In this document: in pieces, positions 17,262 through 25,292 of the stretch
Layout of the letters: each line of letters starts with the position of its first letter
Numbering within the stretch: the stretch's first letter is position 1
Assembly: GCA_017302815.1 (NCBI GenBank)
Contig: JAFLCQ010000008.1
Location: 1 to 33,259, forward strand
Direction: 5' to 3'
Length of the DNA stretch: 33,259 nt
From: Planctomycetota bacterium
GTDB taxonomy: Bacteria > Planctomycetota > UBA11346
Translations under genes and position numbers: made by a program
The notes under the pieces: model-generated
The model's input: only the letters and a program-made list of their open reading frames with translations
The model's database searches: none
What the model was told of the DNA's origin: nothing

Positions 17262-17390
17262 GTGTGGCGTGGCCAGATCGGAATGCTGATCCGGGATCTG
17301 GCTGCGCGGGGCGAAGCGGTGATCATCCGCAAGATGGCCATTGAATTCGCCGGGAATCAGCAGATGATTCGTTCGCCCGCAACGGGCTGA
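17262..17390 (+). CDS. Possible small protein, 42 codons
   Basis: GTG start with AGGGGGG eight bases upstream (17247-17253), ending at TGA 17388-17390. The translation (VWRGQIGMLIRDLAARGE... AIEFAGNQQMIRSPATG) has a protein-like amphipathic helix and about 73% GC at third positions across the frame, compatible with coding. No family recognised. It is divergent from the AEC permease and 87 bp upstream of the RRM gene. It could equally be a chance frame or the tail of a lost gene. Confidence 0.3.
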   Translation: MWRGQIGMLIRDLAARGEAVIIRKMAIEFAGNQQMIRSPATG

Positions 17391-17477
17391 TGTCGTCGCC
17401 TCTGTCTGGCGGCCATTTACAACTGGTGCGATGTCTTCCCTCAGGGGTCGATGCCACCCCTAGCGAAAGACCATTCC

Positions 17478-17798
17478 ATGGAACTCTACGTCGGCAATCT
17501 GCCCTGGTCCGTCACGGACGAGGGACTCTCGAGCCATTTCTCCGCCCACGGTCAGGTCGACCGGGTCAAGGTCGTCATGGACCGCGACACCGGCCGCAGC
17601 CGCGGCTTCGCCTTCGTGACCGTCAATGACGACAACGCCGCCAACGCGATGATCCAGAACCTCAATGGCAAGGATCTCGACGGCCGCGCCCTGACCGTGC
17701 GCAAGGCCGAGCCCAAGCCTCCGGGCGGCGGCGGCGGTGGTTTCGGCGGCGGCGGCGGCGGTGGTTTCGGCGGCGGTCGCGGCCCGCGCCGCTACTGA
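17478..17798 (+). CDS. Glycine-rich RRM RNA-binding protein
   Basis: A 106-residue protein with one RNA recognition motif: RNP2 LYVGNL at 3-8 and RNP1 RGFAFVTV at 42-49. It ends in a Gly-rich tail of two GGGFGGG-type repeats and RGPRRY. Bacterial members (cyanobacterial Rbp type) bind single-stranded RNA and are often cold-induced. The ATG at 17478 is used because MELYVGNLPW is the classical N-terminus; a further nine codons upstream are open. A strong hairpin at 17824-17856 follows the stop. Confidence 0.95.
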   Translation: MELYVGNLPWSVTDEGLSSHFSAHGQVDRVKVVMDRDTGRSRGFAFVTVNDDNAANAMIQNLNGKDLDGRALTVRKAEPKPPGGGGGGFGGGGGGGFGGGRGPRRY

Positions 17799-17823
17799 AC
17801 GCTTCTCCATCGATGACGCGTTT

Positions 17824-17856
17824 CGACGCCTCCGGTCAGGGTGACCGGAGGCGTCG
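17824..17856 (+). terminator. Terminator-like hairpin after the RRM gene
   Basis: A perfect 15-bp stem CGACGCCTCCGGTCA / TGACCGGAGGCGTCG with a GGG loop, 25 bp after the RRM stop. No T-run follows, so termination strength is uncertain, but length and GC content are convincing. It also precedes the small basic protein gene by 33 bp, so it may separate the two transcripts or only reduce read-through. Confidence 0.75.
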
Positions 17857-17889
17857 GCGTTAGACCTGTTGATATGCATCGGAGCCGTC

Positions 17890-18051
17890 ATGAGCAAACG
17901 CACACCTGCGACCTTCGCCAAACGCCAGCGCGAGATGGACAAGAAGCGCTGGGCTGACGAGAAGCGCAAGCGCAAGCAGGAGCGCAAGGAGGCTGGCCCG
18001 CAGGAGCCGCTGCCGATCGAGATCTGCAGGCCGTTCGTCGACGAAGTCTGA
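17890..18051 (+). CDS. Small highly basic protein
   Basis: A 53-residue protein (MSKRTPATFAKRQREMDKKR...) starting at ATG with GGAG five bases upstream. Its first 35 residues are mostly Lys/Arg/Glu in one predicted helix, then a short neutral tail ending in RPFVDEV. The charge suggests nucleic-acid or ribosome contact. It lies directly behind the RRM gene, a context that would fit a role in RNA handling, but that is inference and the family is not one I can name. Confidence 0.75.
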   Translation: MSKRTPATFAKRQREMDKKRWADEKRKRKQERKEAGPQEPLPIEICRPFVDEV

Positions 18052-18198
18052 TTTGAGAGCGGGCGCGTCGGGTGAGCGATCTCCCGATGACGGAGATGGC
18101 TACGGCGGCGCCTGCGTCCGATCCTGCGCAACACGTTCTGTTCTGGCGAAAGACGGACAGGCGGTCTCCGGTATGGATGCGCATACGGAGAGACGTCC

Positions 18199-18882
18199 AT
18201 GAACATGCTGCGCCCATTCCTCCTTCCCTGCCTGGCCATCGCCGCCATGGCGCCGCTGCATGCCGCCGATGGCGTCGTGCAGGTGAAGCTCGGGGCGATC
18301 GTGGTGCGGACCTTCGAGCAGGTCCAGGCCGATGGCATGCGCTATGCGCCGAAGCAGGATTTCGAGCCGGCGACCAACGAGACCCGCGTCTACCTGCCCT
18401 ATGGCGGCAACCGCAAGCTCTACCACGAGGTCGTCGGCCAGTTGTCGGATCCAGCGGTCGGTTCGTGCGCGGAGTTCGTCTGCGATGGCGGGGACAAGGC
18501 CTCCAGCCTGACCTACAAGCTGGCCTTCGACAAGCCGATCGCCTCGTTCCGCTGCCGCATCGGCTACACCGAACTCGTGCAGGCGCCGACCAGCGTCGCG
18601 GGCGTCGAGTACAGCCTCGATGGCAAGGCGTGGAAGACGGTGAAGGAGCATCCCAAGGGCACCAAGTCCGTGGTGGACCTCTGCCCTGACACGGTGGCCG
18701 TCACCGGACTGAACACCAAGCTGCTGTACCTGCGCATGTACGCCCGCGACAGCGCCAATCCGACCGCCGCCAGCGGACCGGAGATGTATCTCAAGTCGCG
18801 CATCTCCGGCGATCCCGGCTGGGGCGACGCGACCAGCACCTTCTTCAACAGCCAGAACCAGGTCTGGGTCACCGGCAAATAG
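18199..18882 (+). CDS. Secreted beta-rich protein of unknown function
   Basis: A 227-residue protein with a clear signal peptide (MNMLRPFLLPCLAIAAMAPLHA, cleavage after LHA). The mature part reads as alternating beta strands: RCRIGYTELVQ, GVEYSLDGKAWKTVKEH and KLLYLRMYARDSA resemble galactose-binding or discoidin-like beta-sandwich proteins of PVC bacteria. Cysteine pairs near 90-95, 119 and 162 may form disulfides. The start has GGAGAG seven bases upstream. It stands alone: a 147-bp gap before it contains GGATGCGCATACGG, which shares the TGCGCATAC half of the palindrome at 7705-7728. Convergent with the GntR/LacI gene 15 bp further on. Confidence 0.8.
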   Translation: MNMLRPFLLPCLAIAAMAPLHAADGVVQVKLGAIVVRTFEQVQADGMRYAPKQDFEPATNETRVYLPYGGNRKLYHEVVGQLSDPAVGSCAEFVCDGGDKASSLTYKLAFDKPIASFRCRIGYTELVQAPTSVAGVEYSLDGKAWKTVKEHPKGTKSVVDLCPDTVAVTGLNTKLLYLRMYARDSANPTAASGPEMYLKSRISGDPGWGDATSTFFNSQNQVWVTGK

Positions 18883-18897
18883 CCGCGCGATTCCGCC

Positions 18898-19938
18898 TTA
18901 GCGTGGAGCGGGGCCGAGGCTGGCCCGCTCGACCAGCCGGGTGCGGGTGCGCCGCACCTCGGGCCGGTGCACGTCGACCACCGCGTCGAGCACGGCCTGC
19001 GCATGCGCTGCGAAGTCCAGGGCGATGGTCGCCAGCGCGGGGCTCATCAGCCCGGCGATGGCGATGTCGTCGCAGCCGATCACGCTGACGTCCCTGCCGA
19101 TGGCATGGCCGTGCTCGGCCAGCCAGCGCATCGCCCCGACCGCCATGAGGTCGTTGCCGCAGAGCACCGCCGTCGGCAGGCGTCCCGCGGCGGCCAGCGC
19201 CGCCATGCCGGCGTGTCCCGAGGCGATGTCGAAGGATCCGGGCCGGATCCGGTCCTCATGCAGCGGAAGGGCGGCATCCGCCATGGCGGCGATGAAGGCG
19301 TCACGGCGTTCGCGGCCCGACAGGGCCCAGCTGCCGCCGGCGATGTGGGCGATGTCGCTGTGGCCGAGGGCGACCAGGCGGGCGACCGCCTGCCGGACTC
19401 CGGCGGCGTTGTCGGCGAGGACGCAGGGCAGGCCCGGATGCAGCTCGGAATCCAGCAGCACCAGCGGGACCGGCATGCCGTGCAGGGGGGCGAGATCGGC
19501 ATCGCCATAGAAGGCGGCGACGCAGGCGGAGACCACCGCACCGCGTTCCACCGCCAGGCCCTGACGCATCTCCTCGGCGCTGCGCGCCAGGCGCAGCGAC
19601 CAGCCGTTGGCGGCGAGGGTCAGCACCAGATGGTTGACCAGCTGCTGCGCGTAGGGGTCGTCCGGGTTCTTCGCCACCGTTTCCGACACCAGCAGGCCGA
19701 TGGTGCGCGTCCGGTCCGACCCGGGACGGATGAAGGTGCCGGCGCCATGGCGCGCCTCCAGCACGCCTTCGGCGATCAGCGCGGCGATGGCGCGGCGGAT
19801 GGTCGCCCGCGATACGCCGTGACGGCGCGCGAGTTCGGGCTCGGACGGCAGGCGGCCGGCATAGGCGGCGCCGCTCAGGCAGTCCATGCGCAGGCTAGCG
19901 AGGACGGCGAGGTGGCGCGGGATATCTGATGCAGGCAT
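18898..19938 (-). CDS. GntR-type DNA-binding domain fused to LacI-type sensor, repressor
   Basis: A 346-residue regulator. The N-terminus (about 5-72) is a GntR winged helix: GRLPSEPELARRHGVSRATI, then the wing at EARHGAGTFIRPG. Residues 78-340 are a periplasmic-binding-like LacI/GalR sensor (GHSDIAHIAGG, TAVLCGNDLMAVGAMRWL, VSVIGCDDIAIAGLMSPALAT). Known: this combination (AraR or xylose-repressor type) responds to free sugars or sugar fragments. The ATG at 19938 has GGGAG five bases upstream. It is divergent, by about 190 bp, from the pseudopilin and glycosidase genes, which are its likely targets; that is inference from layout. A GC palindrome (GCGGCCGCGGCCGC) lies in the gap. Confidence 0.92.
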   Translation of the reverse strand: MPASDIPRHLAVLASLRMDCLSGAAYAGRLPSEPELARRHGVSRATIRRAIAALIAEGVLEARHGAGTFIRPGSDRTRTIGLLVSETVAKNPDDPYAQQLVNHLVLTLAANGWSLRLARSAEEMRQGLAVERGAVVSACVAAFYGDADLAPLHGMPVPLVLLDSELHPGLPCVLADNAAGVRQAVARLVALGHSDIAHIAGGSWALSGRERRDAFIAAMADAALPLHEDRIRPGSFDIASGHAGMAALAAAGRLPTAVLCGNDLMAVGAMRWLAEHGHAIGRDVSVIGCDDIAIAGLMSPALATIALDFAAHAQAVLDAVVDVHRPEVRRTRTRLVERASLGPAPR

Positions 19939-20141
19939 GGATGCTCCCGCGGACGGACAACTCGCTGACAGCGGCCGCGGCCGCCGTCCGCGAACGCCGC
20001 GATCATACCGTGCAACAATGTGGCGGGCAACGGCTTGTGACGGGGTGCAGAAATCAGGGCCGGCGTCGGCTGTCGCGGAAGGCGGAACAAGTTGAGGAGC
20101 GAACCGCCGCTGCATAGCATCGCCGCATGGTCGCCCCCGCC

Positions 20142-20816
20142 ATGCACCGCTCCGCCTTCACCCTGGTCGAGATGCTCGTCATCCTGGCGATCATCCTCAT
20201 CCTCGCCTCGCTGCTGCTGCCGGCGCTGCGGCAGGTGAAGCAGTCGGCGAACGCGCTCTACTGCCGCGGCAATCTGCGCCAGATCGGGCAGGGGCTGCAG
20301 GGCTACGCGCAGGAGAATCGCAGCGTCTTCCCCGGGCGCGAGATGTACGACCATCGGGGGGTGAAGGTGGATTGGGCGACCTGGATCGCCCCGTACATCG
20401 ATGCCGGTCCGGAGCGGACGCTCAATCGCGGGGACGCCTCCAGCCGCGTGCTGCGCTGCCGCAACTACCCGACGTGGGGGATAGCGCAGAGCGGGACGAA
20501 CCAGGGCTACGCGATCAACTACTGGATGGACACCCGGCGGTCGGCCATCGCCTCGGGCGCCACGACCATGCACGTCAGCGAACGCACCAACGACAACGGC
20601 TTCGCCGCTCCCAAGGAGCTGGATTTCTCACGCCATCCCGGCAACGGTCATCGGCCCTACTGGTGGGTGGGCAGCGGTGACCAGTACGGCAGCCTGGTGA
20701 CCATCCCGATCACGCAGCGCATCGGCGCGCTGTTCGTCGATGGGCATGTGCAGATGCTGAACAAGGCCCAGGTGTGGACCTGCCTGAAGTGGAAAGTCGC
20801 CGGAGGCGACCTGTGA
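20142..20816 (+). CDS. Type II secretion-type pseudopilin (prepilin N-terminal domain, DGHV C-terminus)
   Basis: About 224 residues with a short leader and the class III signal AFTLVEMLVILAIILILASL. The Glu at position five after the cleavage site is kept, so PilD-type peptidase processing is expected. The globular part ends in ALFVDGHVQMLNK, the 'H-x-DG' motif typical of the many pseudopilins of Planctomycetota, Lentisphaerota and Verrucomicrobiota. In these groups such genes sit next to sulfatases or glycosidases, as here: it is 86 bp upstream of a glycoside hydrolase. Its exact role is not known. I chose the second ATG (MHRSAFTLVE) as giving the usual short leader; an ATG at 20127 adds five residues. 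Confidence 0.9.
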   Translation: MHRSAFTLVEMLVILAIILILASLLLPALRQVKQSANALYCRGNLRQIGQGLQGYAQENRSVFPGREMYDHRGVKVDWATWIAPYIDAGPERTLNRGDASSRVLRCRNYPTWGIAQSGTNQGYAINYWMDTRRSAIASGATTMHVSERTNDNGFAAPKELDFSRHPGNGHRPYWWVGSGDQYGSLVTIPITQRIGALFVDGHVQMLNKAQVWTCLKWKVAGGDL

Positions 20817-20902
20817 CCGCCACCGGCGACGCCCTTGCCGCGCCAGTGCCGGGGCGGCAACCTCGCAACGACCGGCGCCATGCCGCCGGGAAGGATCTCC
20901 CC

Positions 20903-23611
20903 ATGCCATCGCCCATCGCGTCCATGCTCTGCCTCCTGCTGGTCGTCGCGGGCCTCACCGGCGGTGAGGCCGCTCCCGGCGTCCCCATCCCGATCCGCAT
21001 CGACCATCGCGGGCTGCTGACCATCGATGGCGTCCTGCGCGCCAACTCGGAAGGCGGATGGGGGGCGAGCAATCTGGTGGTGAAGCCCTTCGGCGGCTTC
21101 GCCGCCCAGGACTACAGCCTGGCCGGCATCGTCCGCGACGGCGCGCGCACCACGGCGGAATTCGCCACCACCCCGCGCCTGCGCATGGTCGAGGTTGCGG
21201 AGCAGGCCAAGGACGCCCAGGGCCGGGCGTGCATGCGGGTGGCCTACGAGCTGACTCCGCTGCAGGGGGCTGCCGCCAACTTCGAGGCGGTCTACGTGCA
21301 GCTGCCGCTCGCCGCTGCGGATGCCGCTGGCGGCAGCGTCAGCCTGTCCGATGGACGTCGTGTCATCCTGCCGCAGGAGCCGGCCGGCGAGCAGATCATC
21401 GCGCCCGGTGAGCGGTCGATCGAGCTGGCGTGGGGCAAGCAGCGCCTGCGGGTGGCGTCGGAGACGCTGCGCATCGGCGTCTTCGACCTCCGCCCCAAGA
21501 CCAGTGCCTTCCACATCCGCCTCGTCCATCCCGTTCCGGCCGGAGCCGCGCCGCTGCGCTTCTCCTTCGACATCGCCGCCGAAGGCGAGCCCCACGTCGT
21601 CCGCGCCGACGGCTCGACCTGGGTCGAGCTGCCGGCTGCCGGTCCGCCTGCGCCGGGCGGCATCCTCGACTTCTCCGGCCTCGGCGGCGGGCCGGCCGGC
21701 GAGGAGGGGCGCATCGCCGTCCGCGATGGACGCTTCGTCCTCTCCGGCAGCGGCCGGCGCATCCGCCTGGTCGGCGGCAACCTCTGCTACACCGCGAACT
21801 ACCTCGACAAGCCGGTCGCCGACCGGCTGGCCGCCCGCTTCCGCGCCATGGGCTGGAATGCGGTCCGCTTCCACCACACCGATGTGCACATCCGCCGCGG
21901 CGACTGGAGCAGCCAGTCCTCGGACGACATCGACCCCGAGCGGCTGGACCGTCTCGACTACCTCTTCGCGGCGATGAAGAAGGCGGGGCTCTACGTCACC
22001 ATCGACCTCTACACCCAGCGCCGCTTCGGGAAGGGCGAGATAGCCGGCGTCGATCAGGTGATCGAGGGGGACATCAAGGCCCTGGTGCCGATCCACGAAC
22101 CAGCCTTCGCGGCGTGGAAGAAGCTGGTCGTGAAATGGATGGATCACGTCAACCCCTACACCGGACTGGCCTGGAAGGACGACCCCGCGCTGTTCTCGGT
22201 CTGCCCGCTGAACGAGGACAGCATCGCCAGCGTCTGGGGCGGTGGGCCGGCCAAGGCGATGTACCTCGAACGCTTCGCGCAGTGGAAGCGCGAGCAGGGG
22301 CTGGAACCGAAGACCGACAAGCCCGGCGACGATCCGCTGTTCGCCCGCTTCCTCACCGAGGTGAAGATGGCCTCGAACCGGCGCATCGAGGCCTTCCTGC
22401 GCGAACTGGGGGTGAAGGCGCTGCTCAGCGGCGACAACTGGTGGGACACCATGGCCCAGGCCTTCACCCGCGACCAGCTCGACGTGGTGGACAACCACCA
22501 GTATTCCGACCACCCGCAGCCGCACTGGCTGCCGTCGAGGTACAACCAGCAGGGCAACCTCACCGGGCATCCCACCTACATCACTCCGGTGTTCATGGCC
22601 GCGACCCGCATCATCGGCAAGCCCTTCACGGTGTCCGAGTACAACTACTGCGCGCCGAACCGCTTCCGCGCCGAGGGCGGCGCATTGATGGGCGCCTACG
22701 CCGCGCTGCAGGACTGGGACGGCCTGTTCCGCTTCGCCTGGGCCCACGATGCCAAGCTGGTTGATGGCGACCAGCCGCTGCGCGGCTTCGACATCGCCAC
22801 CGATCCGCTCAACCAGCTGGCCGAGCGCCAGGTGGTGCTGCTCTTCCGCCGCGGCGACGTGGCGGTGGCGCGTCGGTCATTCGTCTACGGCGTGACCATG
22901 GCCGACGCCATCCGCCAGGGCGTGGGCGACATGTGGAGCAAAGGCATCTTCCCGCACCGCTTCAACGCCCTCGCCCTGCTCTCGCGCACCGGATCGCAGG
23001 TGATCGAGGGCGATCGGCGCATCGCCGGCTCCTGCGATGGCGTGGTCGCGGTCGAGCGGCCATCCGACGCGACCCTCGCCGGCAATCCCTTCCTGGCGCT
23101 GGCGGAGATCCCGGTGGTCGGCGACCAGGCCACGTCGGACACCGGCGAGATCATCCTCGACCGCAAGGCGGGGATCCTGCGCGTGGCCACCCCCGCCTCG
23201 GCCTGCATCGTCGGACCGGGTGGCCGCGAGCTCGAGGCCGGCGCGCTGGCATTGGCTGGCGGCGACGGCTTCGCCTCGGTGTCGCTGCATGCCATGGACG
23301 GTCGTCCGATCGCGGACAGCGGCAGACTGCTGCTGCTGCACCTGACCGATGTGCTGAACCAGGACATGGCCTTCGCCTCGCCCGAGCGCACCACGCTGCT
23401 GTCGTGGGGCGGTCCGCAGCGCCTGGTGCGCGTCGGCTCGGCCGCGGTGCGCGTGCGCTGCGCGACGGCAGGGCTGCGCGTGTTCGCCTGCGACCTCGCC
23501 GGAACCCGCCTGCATCCGGTCGAGGCGACGCATGCCGACGGCGTCTATGCCTTCCGCATCGCGGTGACGCGTGAGTCGCCGAGCATGGTCTACGAGCTGG
23601 CGCGCGAGTAG
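20903..23611 (+). CDS. Large secreted clan GH-A glycoside hydrolase
   Basis: A 902-residue exported enzyme. A signal peptide (MPSPIASMLCLLLVVAGLTG) is followed by an N-terminal beta-sandwich of about 250 residues. The TIM-barrel at about 280-620 has the GH5/cellulase-like pattern: FRAMGWNAVRFHHTD on strand 2, CPLNEDS with acid/base E438, and FTVSEYNY with nucleophile E579. Beta-rich C-terminal domains follow. Known: this architecture occurs in PVC bacteria and marine degraders for complex polysaccharides; the family number and substrate are not safe to assign. The ATG at 20903 is preferred (AAGGA seven bases upstream, signal peptide directly after); the open frame starts 43 codons earlier, inside the pseudopilin gene. 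It is probably co-transcribed with that gene and controlled by the divergent GntR/LacI regulator. Confidence 0.88.
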   Translation: MPSPIASMLCLLLVVAGLTGGEAAPGVPIPIRIDHRGLLTIDGVLRANSEGGWGASNLVVKPFGGFAAQDYSLAGIVRDGARTTAEFATTPRLRMVEVAEQAKDAQGRACMRVAYELTPLQGAAANFEAVYVQLPLAAADAAGGSVSLSDGRRVILPQEPAGEQIIAPGERSIELAWGKQRLRVASETLRIGVFDLRPKTSAFHIRLVHPVPAGAAPLRFSFDIAAEGEPHVVRADGSTWVELPAAGPPAPGGILDFSGLGGGPAGEEGRIAVRDGRFVLSGSGRRIRLVGGNLCYTANYLDKPVADRLAARFRAMGWNAVRFHHTDVHIRRGDWSSQSSDDIDPERLDRLDYLFAAMKKAGLYVTIDLYTQRRFGKGEIAGVDQVIEGDIKALVPIHEPAFAAWKKLVVKWMDHVNPYTGLAWKDDPALFSVCPLNEDSIASVWGGGPAKAMYLERFAQWKREQGLEPKTDKPGDDPLFARFLTEVKMASNRRIEAFLRELGVKALLSGDNWWDTMAQAFTRDQLDVVDNHQYSDHPQPHWLPSRYNQQGNLTGHPTYITPVFMAATRIIGKPFTVSEYNYCAPNRFRAEGGALMGAYAALQDWDGLFRFAWAHDAKLVDGDQPLRGFDIATDPLNQLAERQVVLLFRRGDVAVARRSFVYGVTMADAIRQGVGDMWSKGIFPHRFNALALLSRTGSQVIEGDRRIAGSCDGVVAVERPSDATLAGNPFLALAEIPVVGDQATSDTGEIILDRKAGILRVATPASACIVGPGGRELEAGALALAGGDGFASVSLHAMDGRPIADSGRLLLLHLTDVLNQDMAFASPERTTLLSWGGPQRLVRVGSAAVRVRCATAGLRVFACDLAGTRLHPVEATHADGVYAFRIAVTRESPSMVYELARE

Positions 23612-23733
23612 GATCGCCCGGCCGAGTCGACCGCCGACGCAACTGCATGGCACCACTCAGGGAATGAGGACCAGTCGCAGCCTGGACGCATTGCCTTGAT
23701 TCCGCCGGGAATCCGGGTATTCCATGCCCCGTC

Positions 23734-23811
23734 GTGACCACCGCCTCCGTACTCGCCGCCCTTGCCGTGCAGGTGTCCTGGAAGATTCCGGGCACGCGGG
23801 GTGTCGTGTAG
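23734..23811 (+). CDS. Candidate leader peptide upstream of the exporter unit
   Basis: GTG-started frame of 25 codons (VTTASVLAALAVQVSWKIPG..., stop TAG 23809-23811) with 84% GC at third positions. No good Shine-Dalgarno is visible, which argues against it. It is listed because its last codons contain GCGGGGTG (23796-23803), complementary to the 5' arm of the terminator that follows. Translation of such a peptide could shift the RNA fold. Speculative. Confidence 0.2.
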   Translation: MTTASVLAALAVQVSWKIPGTRGVV

Positions 23812-23848
23812 CGCAGCGCAGGAACGCCAAGCTCCACCACCACCCCGC
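23796..23848 (+). promoter_or_regulatory. Possible antiterminator pairing in the exporter leader
   Basis: GCGGGGTG (23796-23803) is exactly complementary to CACCCCGC (23841-23848), inside the 5' arm of the terminator at 23840-23874. Pairing of these eight bases would prevent most of the terminator stem. In GC-rich DNA an eight-base match this close could be chance. Together with the leader position it is the expected layout of an attenuator. Confidence 0.35.
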
Positions 23849-23874
23849 CGGCTCCCGGCGGGGTGGTTTCGTTT
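23840..23874 (+). terminator. Strong intrinsic terminator directly ahead of the exporter unit
   Basis: A perfect 12-bp stem CCACCCCGCCGG / CCGGCGGGGTGG with a CTC loop, followed by TTTCGTTT. It sits 229 bp after the glycosidase stop and ends three bases before the ribosome-binding site of the next gene (GAGG at 23877-23880, ATG 23887). No room remains for a promoter between it and that gene, so any transcript of the zinc-ribbon and MFS genes must pass through it. Confidence 0.9.
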
Positions 23875-23886
23875 CCGAGGTATCCC

Positions 23887-24084
23887 ATGCATCCCCCATC
23901 CCCACCCCATCCCCGACAGCGCAGCGATCCCCACACGGGACCGGTCTGCGACCATTGCCATGGCGACCGTTCGCCCGGCGGCTGGCATGCCTACGCCGAT
24001 GGCGCGCAGGTCTGCTCGCGCTGCATGATCGAGCTGGAGCCGTGCTCTGCGCCGACGCCGGCCTCCAGCCGTCCCGCAGCGTAG
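23887..24084 (+). CDS. Small zinc-ribbon-like protein
   Basis: A 65-residue protein with two CxxC pairs, C21-DH-C24 and C43-SR-C46, spaced like a single zinc ribbon. The ends are proline- and serine-rich and probably disordered. The start has GAGG six bases upstream. Its TAG ends two bases before the ATG of the MFS gene, so the two are translationally coupled in one transcript. No function is known to me; a metal-binding accessory or regulator is possible. Confidence 0.7.
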   Translation: MHPPSPPHPRQRSDPHTGPVCDHCHGDRSPGGWHAYADGAQVCSRCMIELEPCSAPTPASSRPAA

Positions 24085-24086
24085 CC

Positions 24087-25292
24087 ATGTCCGCCGTGCA
24101 GCCCGCCGCGCGCGCCGCCCCATTGGCGGCCGCCATCCTCGCCGCCGTCACCGTGTCGCATCTGCTCAACGACCTGGTGCAGTCGCTCGTCGTGTCGGTG
24201 TACCCCATGCTGCGCGAGCGGCACGGACTCAGCTTCACGCAGCTGGGCATGATCACCATGACCTATTCCCTCACGGCCTCGGTGCTGCAACCGCTGATCG
24301 GCATCGCCACCGACCGTCGGCCGGTGCCCTTCGCCCTGTGCCTGGGCATGGCTTCGACCCTGGCGGGCGTCCTCCTGCTGTCCGGAGCCGGAGCGATGTG
24401 GAGCCTGCTCGCCGCCGCCGCGCTCATCGGCATCGGGTCGTCGGTGTTCCATCCCGAGGCCTCGCGGGTGGCCCGGCTGGCGTCGGGCGGCCGCTATGGG
24501 CTGGCGCAGAGCGTCTTCCAGGTCGGCGGCAACCTCGGATCCTCGTTGGGTCCTGTCGCCGCCGTCGCGGTGGTGATGCCGCGCGGACAATGGGCGATCG
24601 CCTGGTTCGCCGCCGCCGCGTTGGCGGCGATCGCCATCCTGCACCGGGTCGGGCGCTGGTATGCATCGCATCTCGCCGAGATCGCCGCACGGCCGACCCA
24701 GGCCGGGGCGTCCGAACGCGGCTCGCTGCGCGCCGCCGCCTGGCCGCTGTCGATCCTGGGCGTCCTGGTGTTCTCCAAGTACGTCTACCTTGCCGGGCTG
24801 ACCAACTTCTACGCCTTCTACCTCATGGATCGCTTCGGGCTTGAGACGCGCGCGGCGCAGCTGCACCTCTTCGCCTTCCTGGCGGCGGTGGCGGCCGGAA
24901 CCGTGCTGGGCGGCCCGCTCGGCGACCGCATCGGCCGCCGGCGGGTGATCTGGATCTCCATCCTCGGCGTCGCCCCGTTCACCATCGTGCTGCCGCATGT
25001 CGGGCTGTGGGCGACAGCCATCCTGGCCGGCATCATCGGGCTGGTGCTGGCGTCCGCCTTCTCGGCCATCCTGGTCTACGCCCAGGCGCTGGTGCCTGGC
25101 CGGGTCGGCCTGGTCTCAGGGCTGTTCTTCGGACTCGCCTTCGGCATGGCCGGCATCGGCGCCGCCGTCCTCGGCGGGCTGGCCGACCGCATCGGCATCG
25201 CCGCGGTGTACGAGATCTGCGGCTTCCTGCCCCTGCTCGGCCTGCTGACGGTCTTCCTGCCCGACATCGAGCGGCGGCCGGCCTCAGCCTGA
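24087..25292 (+). CDS. MFS exporter of the fosmidomycin-resistance (Fsr) type
   Basis: A 401-residue major facilitator with about 12 hydrophobic segments. Diagnostic stretches are SHLLNDLVQSLVVSVYPML at the N-terminus, GIGSSVFHPEASRVAR at the loop after TM4, and SVFQVGGNLGSSLGP in TM5. GDRIGRRR is the loop motif in the second half. Known: E. coli Fsr exports fosmidomycin and related compounds with protons; the natural substrate of most homologues is unknown. The ATG at 24087 lies two bases behind the stop of the zinc-ribbon gene. The long frame continuing upstream from 23724 runs through the terminator and is not the real start. The tail overlaps the convergent ABC gene by 9 bp. Confidence 0.9.
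   Translation: MSAVQPAARAAPLAAAILAAVTVSHLLNDLVQSLVVSVYPMLRERHGLSFTQLGMITMTYSLTASVLQPLIGIATDRRPVPFALCLGMASTLAGVLLLSGAGAMWSLLAAAALIGIGSSVFHPEASRVARLASGGRYGLAQSVFQVGGNLGSSLGPVAAVAVVMPRGQWAIAWFAAAALAAIAILHRVGRWYASHLAEIAARPTQAGASERGSLRAAAWPLSILGVLVFSKYVYLAGLTNFYAFYLMDRFGLETRAAQLHLFAFLAAVAAGTVLGGPLGDRIGRRRVIWISILGVAPFTIVLPHVGLWATAILAGIIGLVLASAFSAILVYAQALVPGRVGLVSGLFFGLAFGMAGIGAAVLGGLADRIGIAAVYEICGFLPLLGLLTVFLPDIERRPASA

Noticed and set aside
17730-17785. GGC/GGT repeats that look like a microsatellite
   Set aside because: They encode the glycine-rich tail of the RRM protein, a normal family feature.
23612-23839. Possible structural RNA gene (SRP, 6S or tmRNA) in the gap before the terminator
   Set aside because: None of the conserved core sequences of these RNAs is present; it is treated as a leader instead.
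23724-24086. N-terminal extension of the MFS gene by 121 codons
   Set aside because: It runs through a strong terminator and the zinc-ribbon gene, is Arg/Pro/His-rich and does not resemble the family.
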